NCBI GenBank assembly: GCA_936450465.1
Contig: OW388297.1
Span: forward strand, 56,412,989-56,476,988
DNA length: 64,000 nt
Source: Gibbula magus
Taxonomy: Eukaryota; Mollusca; Gastropoda; Trochida; Trochidae
Direction of reading: 5' to 3'
Shown: positions 28,421-42,300 of the stretch, piece by piece
Numbering within the stretch: position 1 is the first letter of the stretch
Layout: every line of letters starts with the position of its first letter
The notes under the pieces: generated by a model
Seen by the model: only the letters and a program-made list of their open reading frames with translations
Databases searched by the model: none
What the model was told of the DNA's origin: nothing
Translations under genes and position numbers: made by a program

Positions 28421-29562
28421 TGTGTCTTTGAAATAAACATTTATTACATAAATAGAAAATGAGCCTCAGTTTCTGAAAATCCCATTTTTGTCATAGCCTC
28501 CTATTCGATATTTAATAAAATGGTGATATTTTATGAATGAATACTTTTTTCAGAGTCTGAGAAGTGGTCACTCCCCAGGTCAACACGATGCACTTACATA
28601 ACATGCAGCATGCTGCATGAAATTTGGCTTGTTTGACCGCTCATATGATTAAGATCAATTGTATTACACATTGGGAATTTGACCATTGTTATTAAAAGGG
28701 TGCTCCACATTAATTTGCATCCCTGCTACGACCTTAATTGTTTGGGAGTAAGATAATGAATCTGAATGAATTTACAAATCTTACTCTCCATCCAACAAAT
28801 ATGATATTTCAAATTTTTTAGCTTTCAAGCATTTATATGGTTCTTTAGGAGAGGTCGTTTAAAGATTTTAGGATCGATCTCTTGCTACGCCCATATTTGA
28901 TTTGGTTTGTGTGTGGTGAGGGGGTGTCAAGTTCAAACAAACAAACTTGAATCTACATGTAAAAAAGATGTTATGCTGAAAATTTCAGCTTCTCACGTCA
29001 ATTGCTTTCGGAGAGGAAGTCGTTTTTAGAAGTTTCACTGATAATGGTTGCCACGTGCATATGTGAGGGAGAGGTGGAATGCACAAACTTTGATTCCTTG
29101 GGTACAAGCAACCTCCCTTTAGGTGTAGCGGTTCTTGTGGAGAGGTCTACGGACCACGCCTTTTCAGGCCTGATCTAAACATGTTACCAGTAGCACAAGC
29201 TTAATCAAACTAACAGTAATTTTTATCTTAAAAATAATAATCCTTTCAATTTAGACTGAATTACTGAAGTGAGATACATGGTGGATCAACATCAACATAA
29301 AGGTTGTCCAATTACACCAAACCAAGCAAACAAGTGAGCGTGGCTCACTAATACCCCCGACTGTTGTAAGTAAGACTGTATGAAAGTTTGACATTTTTAT
29401 TTTACTGATAGAGAGAGGTGTCTGCATAAGCTATGAAATGTAATTGCTAAGAAGATTAAAGTGTTTGTAAAACTGGTAGGACAAATCTCTTCATGTAAAA
29501 TAGGTGGTTATGGAAATGTGTACTACGTAGAGTAAGAATAATTTGAAAAGGTCAGGATTAAG
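28421..29562. other. Gene-free stretch
   Basis: AT-rich intergenic DNA with dispersed-repeat fragments (for example around 28840-29160). An 18-base palindrome CATGCAGCATGCTGCATG lies at about 28602-28619. No exon is supported. Confidence 0.5.
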
Positions 29563-29710
29563 AGAATAACCAACTCGGTACGAGTGATTACGGGAAATAT
29601 CCACTCGTCTAAATAATGTTCAGCCACGAGCTTTAGCGAGTGGCTCGATCTGAACATTATTTAGACGAGTGGATATTTCCCGTAATCACTCGTACCGAGT
29701 TGGTTATTCT
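29563..29710. repeat. Fold-back element with about 60-bp near-perfect arms (148 bp)
   Basis: The left arm begins AGAATAACCAACTCGGTACG and runs through AGTGATTACGGGAAATATCC to ATTATGTTCAG-like sequence. The right side is its reverse complement essentially without mismatch. The tip is GCCACGAGCTTTAGCGAGTGGC, itself a small hairpin. Such low divergence implies recent insertion or arm homogenisation. Confidence 0.92.
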
Positions 29711-30463
29711 ATATATTACCCATTATGCAATTAAATTGACCAAATTACGCGTTGTTATTACATTTTCATGTTGGGCGGCCGCTGTGAAGGACCCGTCGCC
29801 ACAATAATATTGTGACGTCATAAGATAATTCGTCGCGTCAGACCATTGTTTTATGACGTCATAGTCATTCTTTCTCCGGGTAACCGACCAATCAACGTTG
29901 AGAATCACTTGAAAGCACATGTTCAAATATCACAAAAATAATCACCTGTGTCTTCTCACCCGTATGGGTAATATAACATTGTTGAATTCTGATTGGTCAA
30001 TAGCCAATGCATACGAAACCGTGTAGGCGGATTTGCCAGGGTGTACCCTCCGTATGACCCGTGAGACAGGTCATGTGACTAACTACACAGGTCTTACGGA
30101 TGACCTTGACCTTAGATGGAATGCGGAAGTAAAACGGTTGCTCGACTCGGAATTTCAGGATCGAAACTTACCTTAACAAACATAAGTACGGTGATTACAA
30201 CCTATATACATTATCCATTTTGTTTGCGTCAATAAACTATTTCAATAAAAACATGTGTCTCTCTATTATTCATCAGGTAATAATAATTTAAAAATCGATT
30301 ATTTTTTAGCCGCAGAGTTGTCTCCCTTGATATGGAGCGGTACACTCTTTACAGTGTTTTTGCTGTTTCACACTGTGTGGAGTTTTTATCACAAACAGAA
30401 ATAACTATGTAGGCTATATATGTGAAATAAGTACAAATAATAGATCTAAAGAGTAATAAATTC

Positions 30464-30610
30464 GTTACACGGTGTTTTGACAGGGTGTACGGGACTGTAA
30501 GACCATTGTATACTCCGCATTTCCTTCGGCTGCGCCTCAGGAAGATACGGAATATACGGAATATACAAGGGTCGTACAGTCCCGTACACCCTGTCAAAAC
30601 ACCGTGTAAC
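30464..30610. repeat. Fold-back element, 147 bp
   Basis: Arms GTTACACGGTGTTTTGACAG and GGTGTACGGGACTGTA are mirrored perfectly at the right end. The inner part is degenerate, around the GC-rich tip CTTCCTTCGGCTGCGCCTCAGGAAG. Confidence 0.9.
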
Positions 30611-31159
30611 TAATAATACACTACTGCCATTACCACCGATTTTGGAAATTAATTCATCATTATGATTCATTCGAGTGACTTGAAACAACAGGTACATGTA
30701 CATGGAAGCACATCCCTGTAAGCACAGTGAGGGATATACAGCAGTTTATGGCTGAAAGGACAGACAAAATTTAACTTTTTCCCAAAATATAACCAGTGGT
30801 AATACAATAGTAAAATCAACATGAACGCAGAAGTAGCTTTTGATGAAAGTTACATGAAAAAGAAAATGATAAAGTCAACAAATCACAACACAGAAGTAGC
30901 TTCATACATTCTAGGCTCGAATATGACTAAGTATAAAAATAAAATAATTCGCCGAAAATTTTTAAAATTCACCAAATCGTGTTACATTTCGCACTTCGCC
31001 TCTCCTAGTATAGTGGTGAAGAAGACATGTTACTAATTTGAAAAGGATGAGATGAATAGTATTTCTGTAATCGATCTGACCAAAAATGTTAAAACTACAA
31101 AAATTCGCCAAAAATTAAAAAAATCACCAATTCAGTTTAAATTTCGAACTGCATCTTTC

Positions 31160-31410
31160 CTAGTGGTGATTTGTGTTGATAATGTTTAATAGGTCATATA
31201 ACTACCGTGCATGTAAAGGGACGTGCAGTTTCGGTTTCTACACATGCATAATGTTACTCGATTTTAATTGGAAACTAGTAATTATGATATATTTGGCGAA
31301 TGGGTGATTATGCATGCTGAGTGAATTTATTTGTACTGTAAACAGCACATGTGTTGTGTTGGAACGTATTAAAAGCCCAATAACATTTTATGAAACGCAA
31401 TGGATGAACT
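31160..31410 (+). mobile_element. 3' half of an AGGTACATCC TTAA MITE
   Basis: Starts within TGTTTAATAGGTCATATAAC and runs to GCAATGGATGAACT followed by TTAA (31411-31414). The left half is missing. Confidence 0.75.
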
Positions 31411-31529
31411 TTAAAAACTCCAAAAAATAAAAATTCACCAATTCGGTTTACATTTCGCACTGCACCTCTCCAAGTGGTCCTAGGATGAGAAGAATAGTTT
31501 CTGTAATCGATCGCACAAAAATGTCTTCA

Positions 31530-32735
31530 GACGGCAGGACGTGCGGACAGACGGGCGGACGGCATCGTTGGTATTACTAGATACCCCCAACCGCTGGTCG
31601 GGGGTATAATAAAAAAAAAAAAACCCAACTATTTACCCTTTTTTCTCAGCAGAACCCATGATGTACGTTTTCCAGCCACTCGATCTCACCCGGGACTGTA
31701 TGCAGACTGCAGTAAGATCTACACCAAGCAAATGACCGCTTATCTTGTGACAAACCCATCTCGCGTCCATAACTAGACTGTTCAAGAGTCTCCTTAATCA
31801 ATATTCTCCCATTATCACATGAAAGTAACAATTACAATAACACAAAAAAGCAAGTCTTGCTTCATCTAGCTTTGCGTCCTCACACGTTAGACTCCTTTTA
31901 ATAAAAAATATTTTAGCTAAATTGATCACAATAAATGTATATATGGACTGCGTGCAAATCTATCCACCTACAGGTTAAGTGTACAGGCACAGTACAAATT
32001 GTAATACAATGGTTGATTGAGGATTCGGTTCAGTGGCTACTACTTTGTAAAGATGTGTGGAGGAGCTCGGACAGATGTATTCTCTCTCTTACTCCTTATC
32101 ATTGCAAACTTGAAGGCTTAGTTATTTTAAAGGAAAGAACTTGCTTTAGCGTTAATATTTGATTGATGTTATTCCCATGTTTCATTTACTGCCCACACTA
32201 TTTTTTTGAAAGTGGTGTTATTTAGTAAGCATGAGCGTGGCTTTCTTTAAAATAGAAAGTGTGAGATCACGCAGTCCTAAGTCTAAAAGTAGTCTTATGT
32301 GAACGGCAAAATTACTGTTGACCTGTGCTTGAACTGTTTGTAAAGAGCCCGTTTTCATTTAGGTGCAATTTAAATGAATGTATTAAATGATGATGGTTTA
32401 CGTGCTTTTGGACTGTATGTGGGTGACTGTGTTGAGGAAGGGAAACTCAAGATTAGCTAAGTTGGTTTAAACATATTTATTTCACAAAGAAGTGGATTGG
32501 TAAACAAGCTGCAATAGCTTATCTGAATACCACTCCAGCTTGCTCCCGACAAATTGATTGTTCACCCGAATCATCACCTTCAAGGTGCGTACAGATATTA
32601 CGGGATCGGTTGGTTAAGATAACAACAGTCCTATATTATTGGTCTGAACTTAATACTGTTTGGGAGAATTTGTCAGAAATGTCAGTGTATGGCTGTTTGT
32701 CTTGCACCCCCTACCTGTGTCAGTTACACAGAGTT
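31530..32735. other. Gene-free stretch with a GGACGG-tailed repeat
   Basis: A dispersed repeat ends at about 31540-31625 with GGACAGACGGGCGGACGG, 'TAGATACCCCC' and a poly(A)-like run. Further right, short open frames on both strands (31646-31831, 31935-32162) match nothing I recognise. No splice-consistent exon is seen. Confidence 0.45.
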
Positions 32736-32739
32736 AGCG

Positions 32740-32935
32740 CAGTCCGATTAAAATCGACGGTTTTCCGAGGAATAAAACTTGCAAAATAGTGCATCTACCG
32801 GGATACGAAATTATATCGTTCGGAGGTTTCCTCGCAAAACCGTCGGTGGCGAGGAATCTACAGAACCTGTTCGTATATGATCGTATCCCGGTAGATGTAT
32901 TATTTTGCAAATTTTATTCCTCGGATTTTTGGCTT
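32740..32935. mobile_element. MITE of the CAGTCTGATTAAAATCGAC family, copy 3 (right end lost)
   Basis: Left end CAGTCCGATTAAAATCGACG, inner CATCTACCGGGATACG and the inverted CGTATCCCGGTAGATG are present. The right terminus stops at ATTCCTCGGATTTTT, without GTCGATTTTAATCAGACTG. Confidence 0.8.
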
Positions 32936-33174
32936 GCCTGGCTTGGTAAGATAATAATTGAAAACTCGTTTTCTTGACATTCATGAACGTAATTATCGAC
33001 ATTGCAACAAAGTAAATTTAAAAGTCTCCATTTGATTTAAACGCTGGTGGGGCATTGCAATCAAACCAATAAGAAGGCACTAAACTTCAGATGTGGATAG
33101 AATTTGATCTTGTCGCACATATTGACAACAACATATGACAAGTGTTGACCTGCTGCTTCTTTATATGCACTTAA

Positions 33175-33664
33175 AGGTACATCCATTGTGTTGTTGGGGG
33201 TCAAATATGACAAACGTTGTAAATGGTCTTATTTTATCGAGAAGTACCAACTGTTACCGAAAATAACCATTGTAATGATACTGGACTTAGTATATTGACG
33301 ATATGAAGGTAAAAGTAGTGATTTCTGATCGAAAACCGGACAATGCACCGCGTGTGGCGCGCGCCACAGAGTCAAACGTAATTTTTGAATCTTATTTACA
33401 CCAGACAAAATAACAAAATTGGGTTAATAATGTTCAATAGGTCATATAACTACTGTGCATGTAAATAGGACGTTCACTTTCGGTTTCTACACATGCATAA
33501 TGATGTTACTCGATTTTAAGTGGAATATAGTAAATATGATATGTTTGGCGATTGGGGATGAATATGCAAGATAAGTGAATTTATTTGTAGTGTAGACATC
33601 ACATATGGTGTGTTGGATCGTATTAAAGCCAAATAAAATTTTATGAAACACAATGGATGCACCT
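33175..33664 (+). mobile_element. TTAA-flanked MITE (AGGTACATCCATTGTG family), full copy (490 bp)
   Basis: Ends AGGTACATCCATTGTG and CACAATGGATGCACCT lie between TTAA 33171-33174 and TTAA 33665-33668. The interior is collinear with the 24181 copy. Confidence 0.92.
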
Positions 33665-33668
33665 TTAA

Positions 33669-36396
33669 ACTCACGCAACTTCGCTTAGTAAAGACCTGTC
33701 AATGAACTTCGTGCATGGCTCTAAATCCTAGCCTGCAATCTAGTTTTATCTTCTTGACTGCGTGCAGGTTGTTATTCTAAGCTTCAGAAAAGCGTGGCGT
33801 CACTTAGATTAAATTCTTCTTTGATAAGTTAGTATTGGTGCCAAGGACATGGAATTGTACTCCTTCAAAGAATGATTGTGAGCAGGGTTTTAGAGGGGTT
33901 TACTAACTAAGGAGCGAATATGATCTATTCTTTAACATCACCATAATGAAATATATTAACCCAAGTTTTCATCCCTCAAGGATGATATTCTGAAAGTTTG
34001 AGTTTCCGAGTATTACTCTGATGAGAAGGCGAAAGGGTTTGAGAAGGTCACCTTTCCATGACAATATGTTTGTGTTGATCAATGCCAAATGTACAAACTT
34101 CAGTCTTCGTGTTACAAAGATGTTATTTTTGGTTTTGAAGTTGACTAAAAAGTATAGGGGTGATATCTTCTAACCCATATTTCACGACCAAATGTACAAA
34201 CTTTGATCCCCTAGCAGCAAGGTACACCCCCATAAAATGTCATCTTTGGGGATTCAAAAGTTCTGGAAGAGAAGTTTAAAATGGAAAGCTTATGGACAAT
34301 GGACATAAACCAGTACTAACCACAGTTCATCTGGCTCAATGTACTTTCCTATTCATCCTTTCATGGTTTATGTCAAATTGTATTTGATTGCTCTTTGACT
34401 TAATTTGTATTCTTAAATAACTTTCTATCCCTTGATAACGGAGTACTCACTTCAGTACCAGAAACAAGATTCCATTTCTACTTACCCATCAGAGGGAATA
34501 TGTCAAGCTTCCTTCTGGAAGGAGATACATATTATATTTATTCCTTTCAGTATTCGTCTTTTAAATGATATCTAATTTGGTCGAGTTTGATTGTTCTATG
34601 TATTTGCTTTTCATGTATTGTCTGTCTTTATTGTTCTTTATTGTTTCTTTCGTGGTAATAAAGTAATATTATTATCATTATTATTAAAGCTTACACTTCA
34701 GGTGTACAACTGTACAATTGTTCACAATGACGGGAAGTACAAAAAACACAACAAAACATATGATTTCTTTTAACAAAAAGTTTATTAATTTTGTATACCA
34801 ATCGTCATCTCTACAGTATAAATAAGAGTAGAGGACATTATTAAAGGATTGAAGACATCTTTACAAAATTTGCATCATCGTTTTATCACTGCAAACATTC
34901 TGAATGCTTTAAAATCTTGGATCTTTCAATACTGATTGCAATCAAAACAGTCACAAAGATAATATATTCATAAAATACCCCTAAAACATGTATAGATGTA
35001 TAAGTTATATAAGCTTTGTGATAGTAATCCATGAAAAACGCAAATAAGGGTCCCCACCCTAACAGATTCTAGGACAAAAGCCCCTGCAGACAAAAATTGC
35101 CAAGGACAAAACCCTAAGGGTGAAACTTTAGCTTTGGGGTTGTAGGGGTTCTGAAGGAGAAGTCGAAAATGTAAAACAATTTCAGATGCCTGACGCCGGA
35201 CAATGAGATTGACCCATGCCATAAGCCCATCTGTCCTTTCAGGCCTGATGAGCTGAAAAAGTAAGAATTAGTGTTTATGCAAGTCTGACTGACTTGTGAC
35301 TTTGTGTGGAAATTAATTGCTTAATGGGGCTTTTGTCCGGATGAGCAAATATTACGAGGAAGGTTTTGTCCTAGGGAGCTTTTGTCGGATGAGCAAATAT
35401 TACGAGGAGGGTTTTGTCAGTAGGGGCTTTTGTTCGGACATCCCTTAACAATACCACAAGATTATCATTAAGTATAGTTCACATGATTACATTGTATTCC
35501 TGCTGATCCACGGTCATTGTAACTACACTTGCTAATGACAGAGGTTTCAGACAAAACCTGCAACTATTGAAGGTTTGGGATCCCTGAGAGAACAAGACAA
35601 AAGGTAGCATGGCTCACATTACCTGCCATCCTCTAAACTATCAATCAAAGTTTTATAGAAATTGTGGGCACTAAGTATACAACAGATTCAAGCCAAACTT
35701 TCTTTCTTCAGAACTGGATCAAGAGTATCAACTGTAGTGTCTTTTACAAAGTTTCAAGAATAGTCACACCCACAATTTCATTCATCTAGATGCAATAGTT
35801 TTCGACAAAACTTTTCCCTATTGAAGCATTATAGCTTTATTGTGACCAGCTCTAACAACAGATTCAAGGACCATAACTCCATCAGAAAAGAATTTCCTTA
35901 ACTGTTTATTCTGATCTTGATGAAGAGAACCTGCACACAAAATTTCATTGACCTTGTTTTAATAGTTTCTTAGAAAATTTGTCTCTAGTGAACAACAGAA
36001 AGAACAGGAAATTAATATCCAAGAGAACTGCAAATTGGCCAAAAGTCTGGAGAAGATCATGCTTAACAACATGGTTCGGTTATGTTTTTTTAGGAAAAGA
36101 CTGGTTGGAAGGACGGACGGACGGAACATCACTATATACCCCAGGCTTCTTTGTAGCACGGTATAAAAATGTACCTAAACTTACATTTTATCACTGACAA
36201 TCTGTCAAAATCAGCTCAGATGCTGAAAACGTTTCTTGTAGATACACGTAATTCACAATCAGCTTCAAATAATCACCTTAATAAATATATTGAAGTGTGT
36301 AGCATTGAAGACAGCCGGTTTTTATCATCTCATGTAATGTTGTCCTGTCTTTGGCTCATACAAAAGCTATTTACATGGTGAAGAAACTCATTTTCT
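33669..36396. other. Gene-free stretch downstream of the acyl-CoA dehydrogenase gene
   Basis: Contains a segment at about 35040-35450 whose ends mirror each other (ACAAAAGCCCCTGC and GGGGCTTTTGT), with a duplicated GGATGAGCAAATATTACGAGG motif. A GGACGGACGGACGG-tailed dispersed repeat runs from about 35480 to 36170 (CACTATATACCCCAGGC end). No exon is supported. Confidence 0.5.
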
Positions 36397-39300
36397 TTAT
36401 TTGAGTTTCGGTGGGCGTGGTAAAATATTCATATATTTGCATATGATTGACAGCATCACTTCGTCGGCCCCGCCCCCAATCGACAACAGCCTCATATCCC
36501 TGCAACAATAACAAGGAATAGTAAGAAATTTGAAAGTAAGCTTATCTTCAGTATTTTTCAATAAAAGCAAGAAATGCATATATATGTGGATGAAGGCATC
36601 TGGAATGAGAAGAAATGGAAGAATATAGAATTTTGGCAGATCCATTGAAAAACGTACCATACTTTGTGTATACTTTGTTCGATGTTTGAGTCCTATCTAT
36701 TTCATTGAAGTATATCATCATGATTTACATAATCTTTGCAAACATAAGTACAGTATGTAATCTCATACAGTGGGAACTTGATGTAAAGTAAGACCTCATT
36801 TACCCTGACCCTGCATTAGTAGTATTTCAAATCTTCTCTATGCATTTCGGTGCAAATATGATGTTTCACATAACTGCATGATCATTTTTTTTTGACAAAT
36901 GTCAACTGTAACCAAATCATGCGGATAAACAGGGTCTGACAATAATGCATTGTTTGCATGTGCAGTGATATTTAGTTATGTTGTTGTAATTTTACTGTGC
37001 GAACATGAACCAAATTAATGTCTTCATACTTTTATTCACTACACATCACAGCAGAAGTTAAATAACAAATTTCTGAATGTATTCTAATACAAATACAAAT
37101 CACTGATTTGGAAGAAATTTAAAGGAAAATGGGGACTCCTGCACTAACATAGATGTTAGGAGTATTATCAGTCTTTTTAATTCAGCCTTTGGAGTGGGTT
37201 AGAATAATATCCTCACTGCATGCGGCAGAACCTCTGGAGACTTTTTGCAGAGAGTCAGTCTGATTGAAATCGACCTAGTTCCGAGGAATAAAATTTGCAA
37301 AATAATGCATCTACCGGGATACGAACAGGTTCTGTAGATTCCTCACCACAAGGTCTGAGAACAAGAACCCGCAAATGTACACATAAATTGATTAAATCCC
37401 CGTCAACTCCTAGCCACGTCGGTCATGTAGGGGAGATATATGTATGTAATCGTGGCGGTCAACACTTTACGTAATAAGGTCTGAGAACATCTTGTATAGG
37501 CGTGTGTTCCGAACCAGTTTAGCGCAGCCAAAGCCCAGTCAAATAGCTGACCAATCACATCATAGTTCATCAACAGTTGCTATTTTGAAAGCATTCGGAA
37601 CAGACGAAAGGATAGCTGTTTTGAGTTATCTGCCCTTAGCTTCTCGCACCGAAAGCTTTTGTTGGACGTCTTGTTATTGTTGATAACTGAATTGCGTCAG
37701 AATATGGGAGTCCACGGGCTGTTATCAGACGGTTTGGCGAGGAACCTCTGAACGATATGAGTTCGTATCTCGGTAGATGCACTATTTTGCAATTTGTATT
37801 CCTCGGAAAACTGCCGATTTTAATGAGACTGTGCAGAGAGTCATACTTTGGGAAATTGGATAACAATTCCCAACCAAGTGTCCTGCGTCTAGAGTCTTGG
37901 TTTAAATCTATGAACAGGTAAATGGTCTCACCTGAACATGCGGCTGACCATGACCTCGTTAGTGTAGCCCATGCCGCCCCAGTACTGCAGACACGAGTCG
38001 CACACCTCCCGGGCCAGTCGGCCAGCCTTCAGTTTACACATGGACGCCAGCTTTGTCACATCGTTGCCTTCCTTGTATAAACCTGGATATAACGGTAGAC
38101 AAAGTTAAATTTGGACTCTAGTTTAAAATAGATGATCGCTTTGTCTTATTGTTGCTATCTTTATGAAATCTTGGTCTATTTGTACACAAAACTTCTTGAT
38201 GAGAACATAAAAGCTTTGAATTCGTAAATCCTTTCTATGGTTCTCAGAAGAACCTAAACTCAGTTTGCAAATACTTAGGTCAAATTTGAATGCCAGTGGC
38301 TTCTTACAAAAGACCTTGAACTTGTACTTGAAATATGAGAGCACATGAAAATTAACTGTCACTTCAATGGGTATGAATTTGAGGCACAACACAAATTTCT
38401 CAGTATCACTGATTAACAAAAATGAGTCATTAGGGGAAAAATTGCCCTGATCACTGATAAAACGCATCAAATATCTTAACCCTTAACATGCGGGTCCCGG
38501 AATTATCCAGGCGGGCTATAAGCGATTCTGAGGTACCTCAATACAGATCCCGGATCGCTTACTTAGAAGAATTCACGGCTGTCTAAGTACTTTTCTATCC
38601 CCCATACCGGGTCCCGAGTCGATTGTTTCCGCGACTCGCTGCATGAGAATGGCTGTATTTATGCCTCGCAGCCCGCAATGAGAATAAAGCTTTGTTCAGT
38701 GTCTGGTCAGAACGTCCAGCAAAATTCACACCAATTTGCGTGTGCATTGTTGACCCGTAACGCATCGATAATTAGCTTTACAAAAGGCCAATTTTGTCCT
38801 GCTTCGCTCCGATGGCTACACTGCCCGGCGGCTAATTATCACCTAAGTGTCTGCACTGCCCCGGGGTGAGATAGGCCCGTACAGGCTTATCTGTCTCGCA
38901 TCCCGCCACATGGGCAGATAGCCTCTAATTACGGGAAGATATTGCGATAAGCTACCTTTCTCTCGCACTTTAGTATCATATGAACCAATTGGTTGTTTTC
39001 AATTTTTTTTATACCAAAATAAAGAGGAAAGAATGGCCTTTATTCCCATTTAAAATTGCGCTAACGTAACTGAAAATACAGCAATCGCACAGAGATAGGC
39101 GACTTTCGCACTTTTGAATTTTGATACATGTGGCGCATTTACCCCAACATGCCTCGGCGCTCTATTTCTAAGAAACTACTTGGGATATTTTCATAATTTT
39201 TTTATCAGTATATAGATAAAAGAATTGTCTTCAATTCCATATAAAATACGTGTATTTTCGGCAATAACTTTTGATGCGCCAGGTGTCGCGCATAAGGTGA

Positions 39301-42300
39301 TATTCGGCTTTGAATAAGTGGCGCTCTTAGCATATACCATCATTACGGGCTTTATAACTTGTGAACCGCAAGTCCGATTTTTATAATTTTTACATCATTG
39401 TAAAGAGAAAAACATTGTCTTCAATTCCATGTATAATGCGCATGTTTTCGGGAAGAACTCTGCATGCCCGAAGCGCCGCGCCAAAAGGTATAATTTTCGC
39501 ACTTCATAACTTTTGAACCGCAAGTCCGATTTTTATAATTTTTACATCATTGTAAAGAGGAAAAGATTGTCTTTAATTCCAGATATAATGCGCATGTTTT
39601 TGGGAAGAACTACGCATACGCGAAGCGCCGCAATATTGATGTACGCATAAGTGAAGAAGTATGATAATATATAACTAAAATACTGTTCTTTTGATACGCA
39701 AATATAGAGCTTTATAAACGATGAACAACTGTCATGACAGAATTTTGTTTCCAGTTTTGGAAAAAAAAATATAACATAAAAGCGAAAATATATTTGAGTA
39801 CGGGACCCGCCGCTCGGGGAAAAGCCTTTTCGTGGGAACATTTTCTCAGGAAAATATTTCACTTTTCGGAGTTTCTAAAAATGCGTGAAAATTTTTGTTA
39901 CTGATGCCATTTGCGAAAGGTTTGCATTTCTAAAATTCAAATGCGAGGGCGCACCCTTCCAAACCATTTGAATTGAATTTATTATTTTATCTTTTACATT
40001 ATTGAAAAAAAGACGTTTCATTCAATAAGATTTGAAGAATTATTTATAAGTGTAGCGGACTGAACTGAGCAGATGGAGAATTTCATTCCTCACCACTTTT
40101 ATTACCAAAGTTCTTTTGTATCACAATTACTTTTTTAGGTATTAGTTTTTTCCTGAGCAGGGGAATTTCCGACGGGATTCGCCATGACATAATGAGAAAA
40201 AATTCCCATGAACATGGGCGTGGTCCGTCATCTTCGGGACCGACCCACAACTATAACTATCTACCGGGGGGTGCGCGGACCCCCCCGGTTTTGGTCGCCA
40301 CCCCCCAAACTTTTTGTGCAAATTATTTTTTTTTCTACTTTGAAATAAAGGTTCGTGTCTTTCCGAGGTATGAAGGTTTCTGCTATATATGTCGAGAGGG
40401 CATGGGAACCCATTCCCAATAGAATCCGGGGTTCGTCCCATAGGATTGTTCCTCGGAGTCTCTCTTTCTCAAAAGAGAACATGGGAAACCTGTCCCGCGA
40501 TTGAATCCGGGGTCCGCCGCGGAAGACGGGGACGGGAATTCCCGGAGAGCATGGGAGTATGCTCCCATGGGTCCGGGCTCCGCCTCGAGAGACCGCTCCT
40601 TGGATGCTCTGCTTCTCGAAAAGAGAAGTCATTCGGCAAATGACAACCCGAGTTTCCCTGACGTAGTAGTTTATTTTCCGGGCCTCGCGCCCGGTGCTAC
40701 ACGTCGCCGAGGAAATCAGAAAATGGTCCGTTTGACATATGCGTCGGAAAAATCGGCGCGATGTCAGAAGCCGTCGGCGCTTGCGGCGCAGTCGTCCTAG
40801 ATGCGCCGGGAGGTTCTGAAACTGGCAAATGAACGTCCATGAAGCTCACATTCATTATCTCTGTATGTTTATTGTCTCTAATCACATGTTATATGTTGCA
40901 TACATCTAACGCATTTTCAATCATTTACAGGTTGAAGCAGAATGCTGCGCGGACGTGGACGCAAGGCCCTGCGACGGCCTAGGGCGTTGCATACTAGGAC
41001 ACGCAGCTTTGAAGCCGTTTCAAGCGACGACGACTTCATCAACGAGATCCATGCTGATGAAGCCTCTGATATGGAGTCAACTGACAGTGATGGTAGCAGT
41101 GGTTTAGACAGTGATGATGCATATGATCGGGACACTGTAATAGATAGTGAACATGGTGACACAGATGGTATGAGTGATATAGAGACAGAGATTGCCAGAA
41201 AGATTCTAGCCGCCGGTAATTCCACCGAAGAAGACTTTAGTGGTTTTGAGGAGGAGTTTGCCGAAATACCACAATATAATCAAGATAATTCACAGACGTT
41301 TGATGAGTGGGTGGACGGTCCGCGGCCACGTGTAAACTTGCCTTTCACTGGTCAAACTGGGTTGCGCCAGTTCATAGAACTTCCTGAGAACCCTGAACCT
41401 ATTGACTTTTTCAATTTGTTTATACATAATGATGACTATGAGGATATGGCAACGGAAACCAATAGATATTTCAAACAAGCAATGGAGGACAAAATTCTAA
41501 GACCCCGTTCAAGAATGCAACAGTGGCAAGACACTAATGCAGAAGAGATGAAGGTATTTGTAGCCATGACAATTGCCATGTCATTGGTTGTGCAGAGAAA
41601 CTTTGCTGATTACTGGTCAACAAGTGATGTTACCTCAACGCCTTTCTTCGCCAAGTGCATGCCCCGAGACAGGTTTTGGCTTCTTATAACCTACCTACAC
41701 TTGGCTGACAACAGGAGGATGCCGGGCCGTAACACCCCGTGCTTTTCACCAATAAATAAACTGGGACACTTGTATAACCGGATAGTTCACCGTTTTTCAA
41801 GAGTGTATAAACCGCATCAAAACATTTCAGTCGACGAGGGCATGGTGCCCTGGAAAGGTAACTTATCTTTCAAAGTTTATCTTCCCGACAAGCCTAAGAA
41901 GTATGGGATAAAGGCTTTCATGTTGTGTGACTCGCACAACGGATACGTTTGCAAGTTCAAACTCTACACTGGAAAAATGAATGAACCGGTTTCTGAAGGT
42001 GGCAAAACTTATGATGTAGTCATGGACTTGGTGAACGACTACGTTGGACAGGGGCATCATATCTTTATGGACAACTACTATTCGTCCACAAATCTGTACA
42101 TAAATTTGTGGGAGCGGGGAATAGGTGCCACGGGGACGTTGAGAGCCAATCGAAAGGGACTTCCTGATTCAGTCAAGAAACCTAAAAAGAAAGCCAAGCA
42201 AAGGGACATGACAGTTTCTCACAACCATGGCCTACTCGTTCTTCGCTACGAAGATAGAAAATCAGTGCTTCTCATGTCTACTGTTGAAGATACACAACTT

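Noticed and set aside
29563..29710. Hairpin as a transcription terminator or pre-miRNA
   Set aside because: Arms of about 60 bp with near-perfect pairing and no strand-specific context fit a fold-back transposon better; a small-RNA role cannot be judged without RNA data.
31646..31831. Minus-strand frame continuing as LGVDLTAVCIQSRVRSSGWK in another frame
   Set aside because: Looked like a possible transposon or exon fragment, but I could not tie it to a family and it is interrupted.
40142..40800. Overlapping open frames upstream of the piggyBac transposase (both strands, up to 123 codons)
   Set aside because: They are frames through a CpG-rich repeat; none shows protein homology, and the transposase starts cleanly at 40942.
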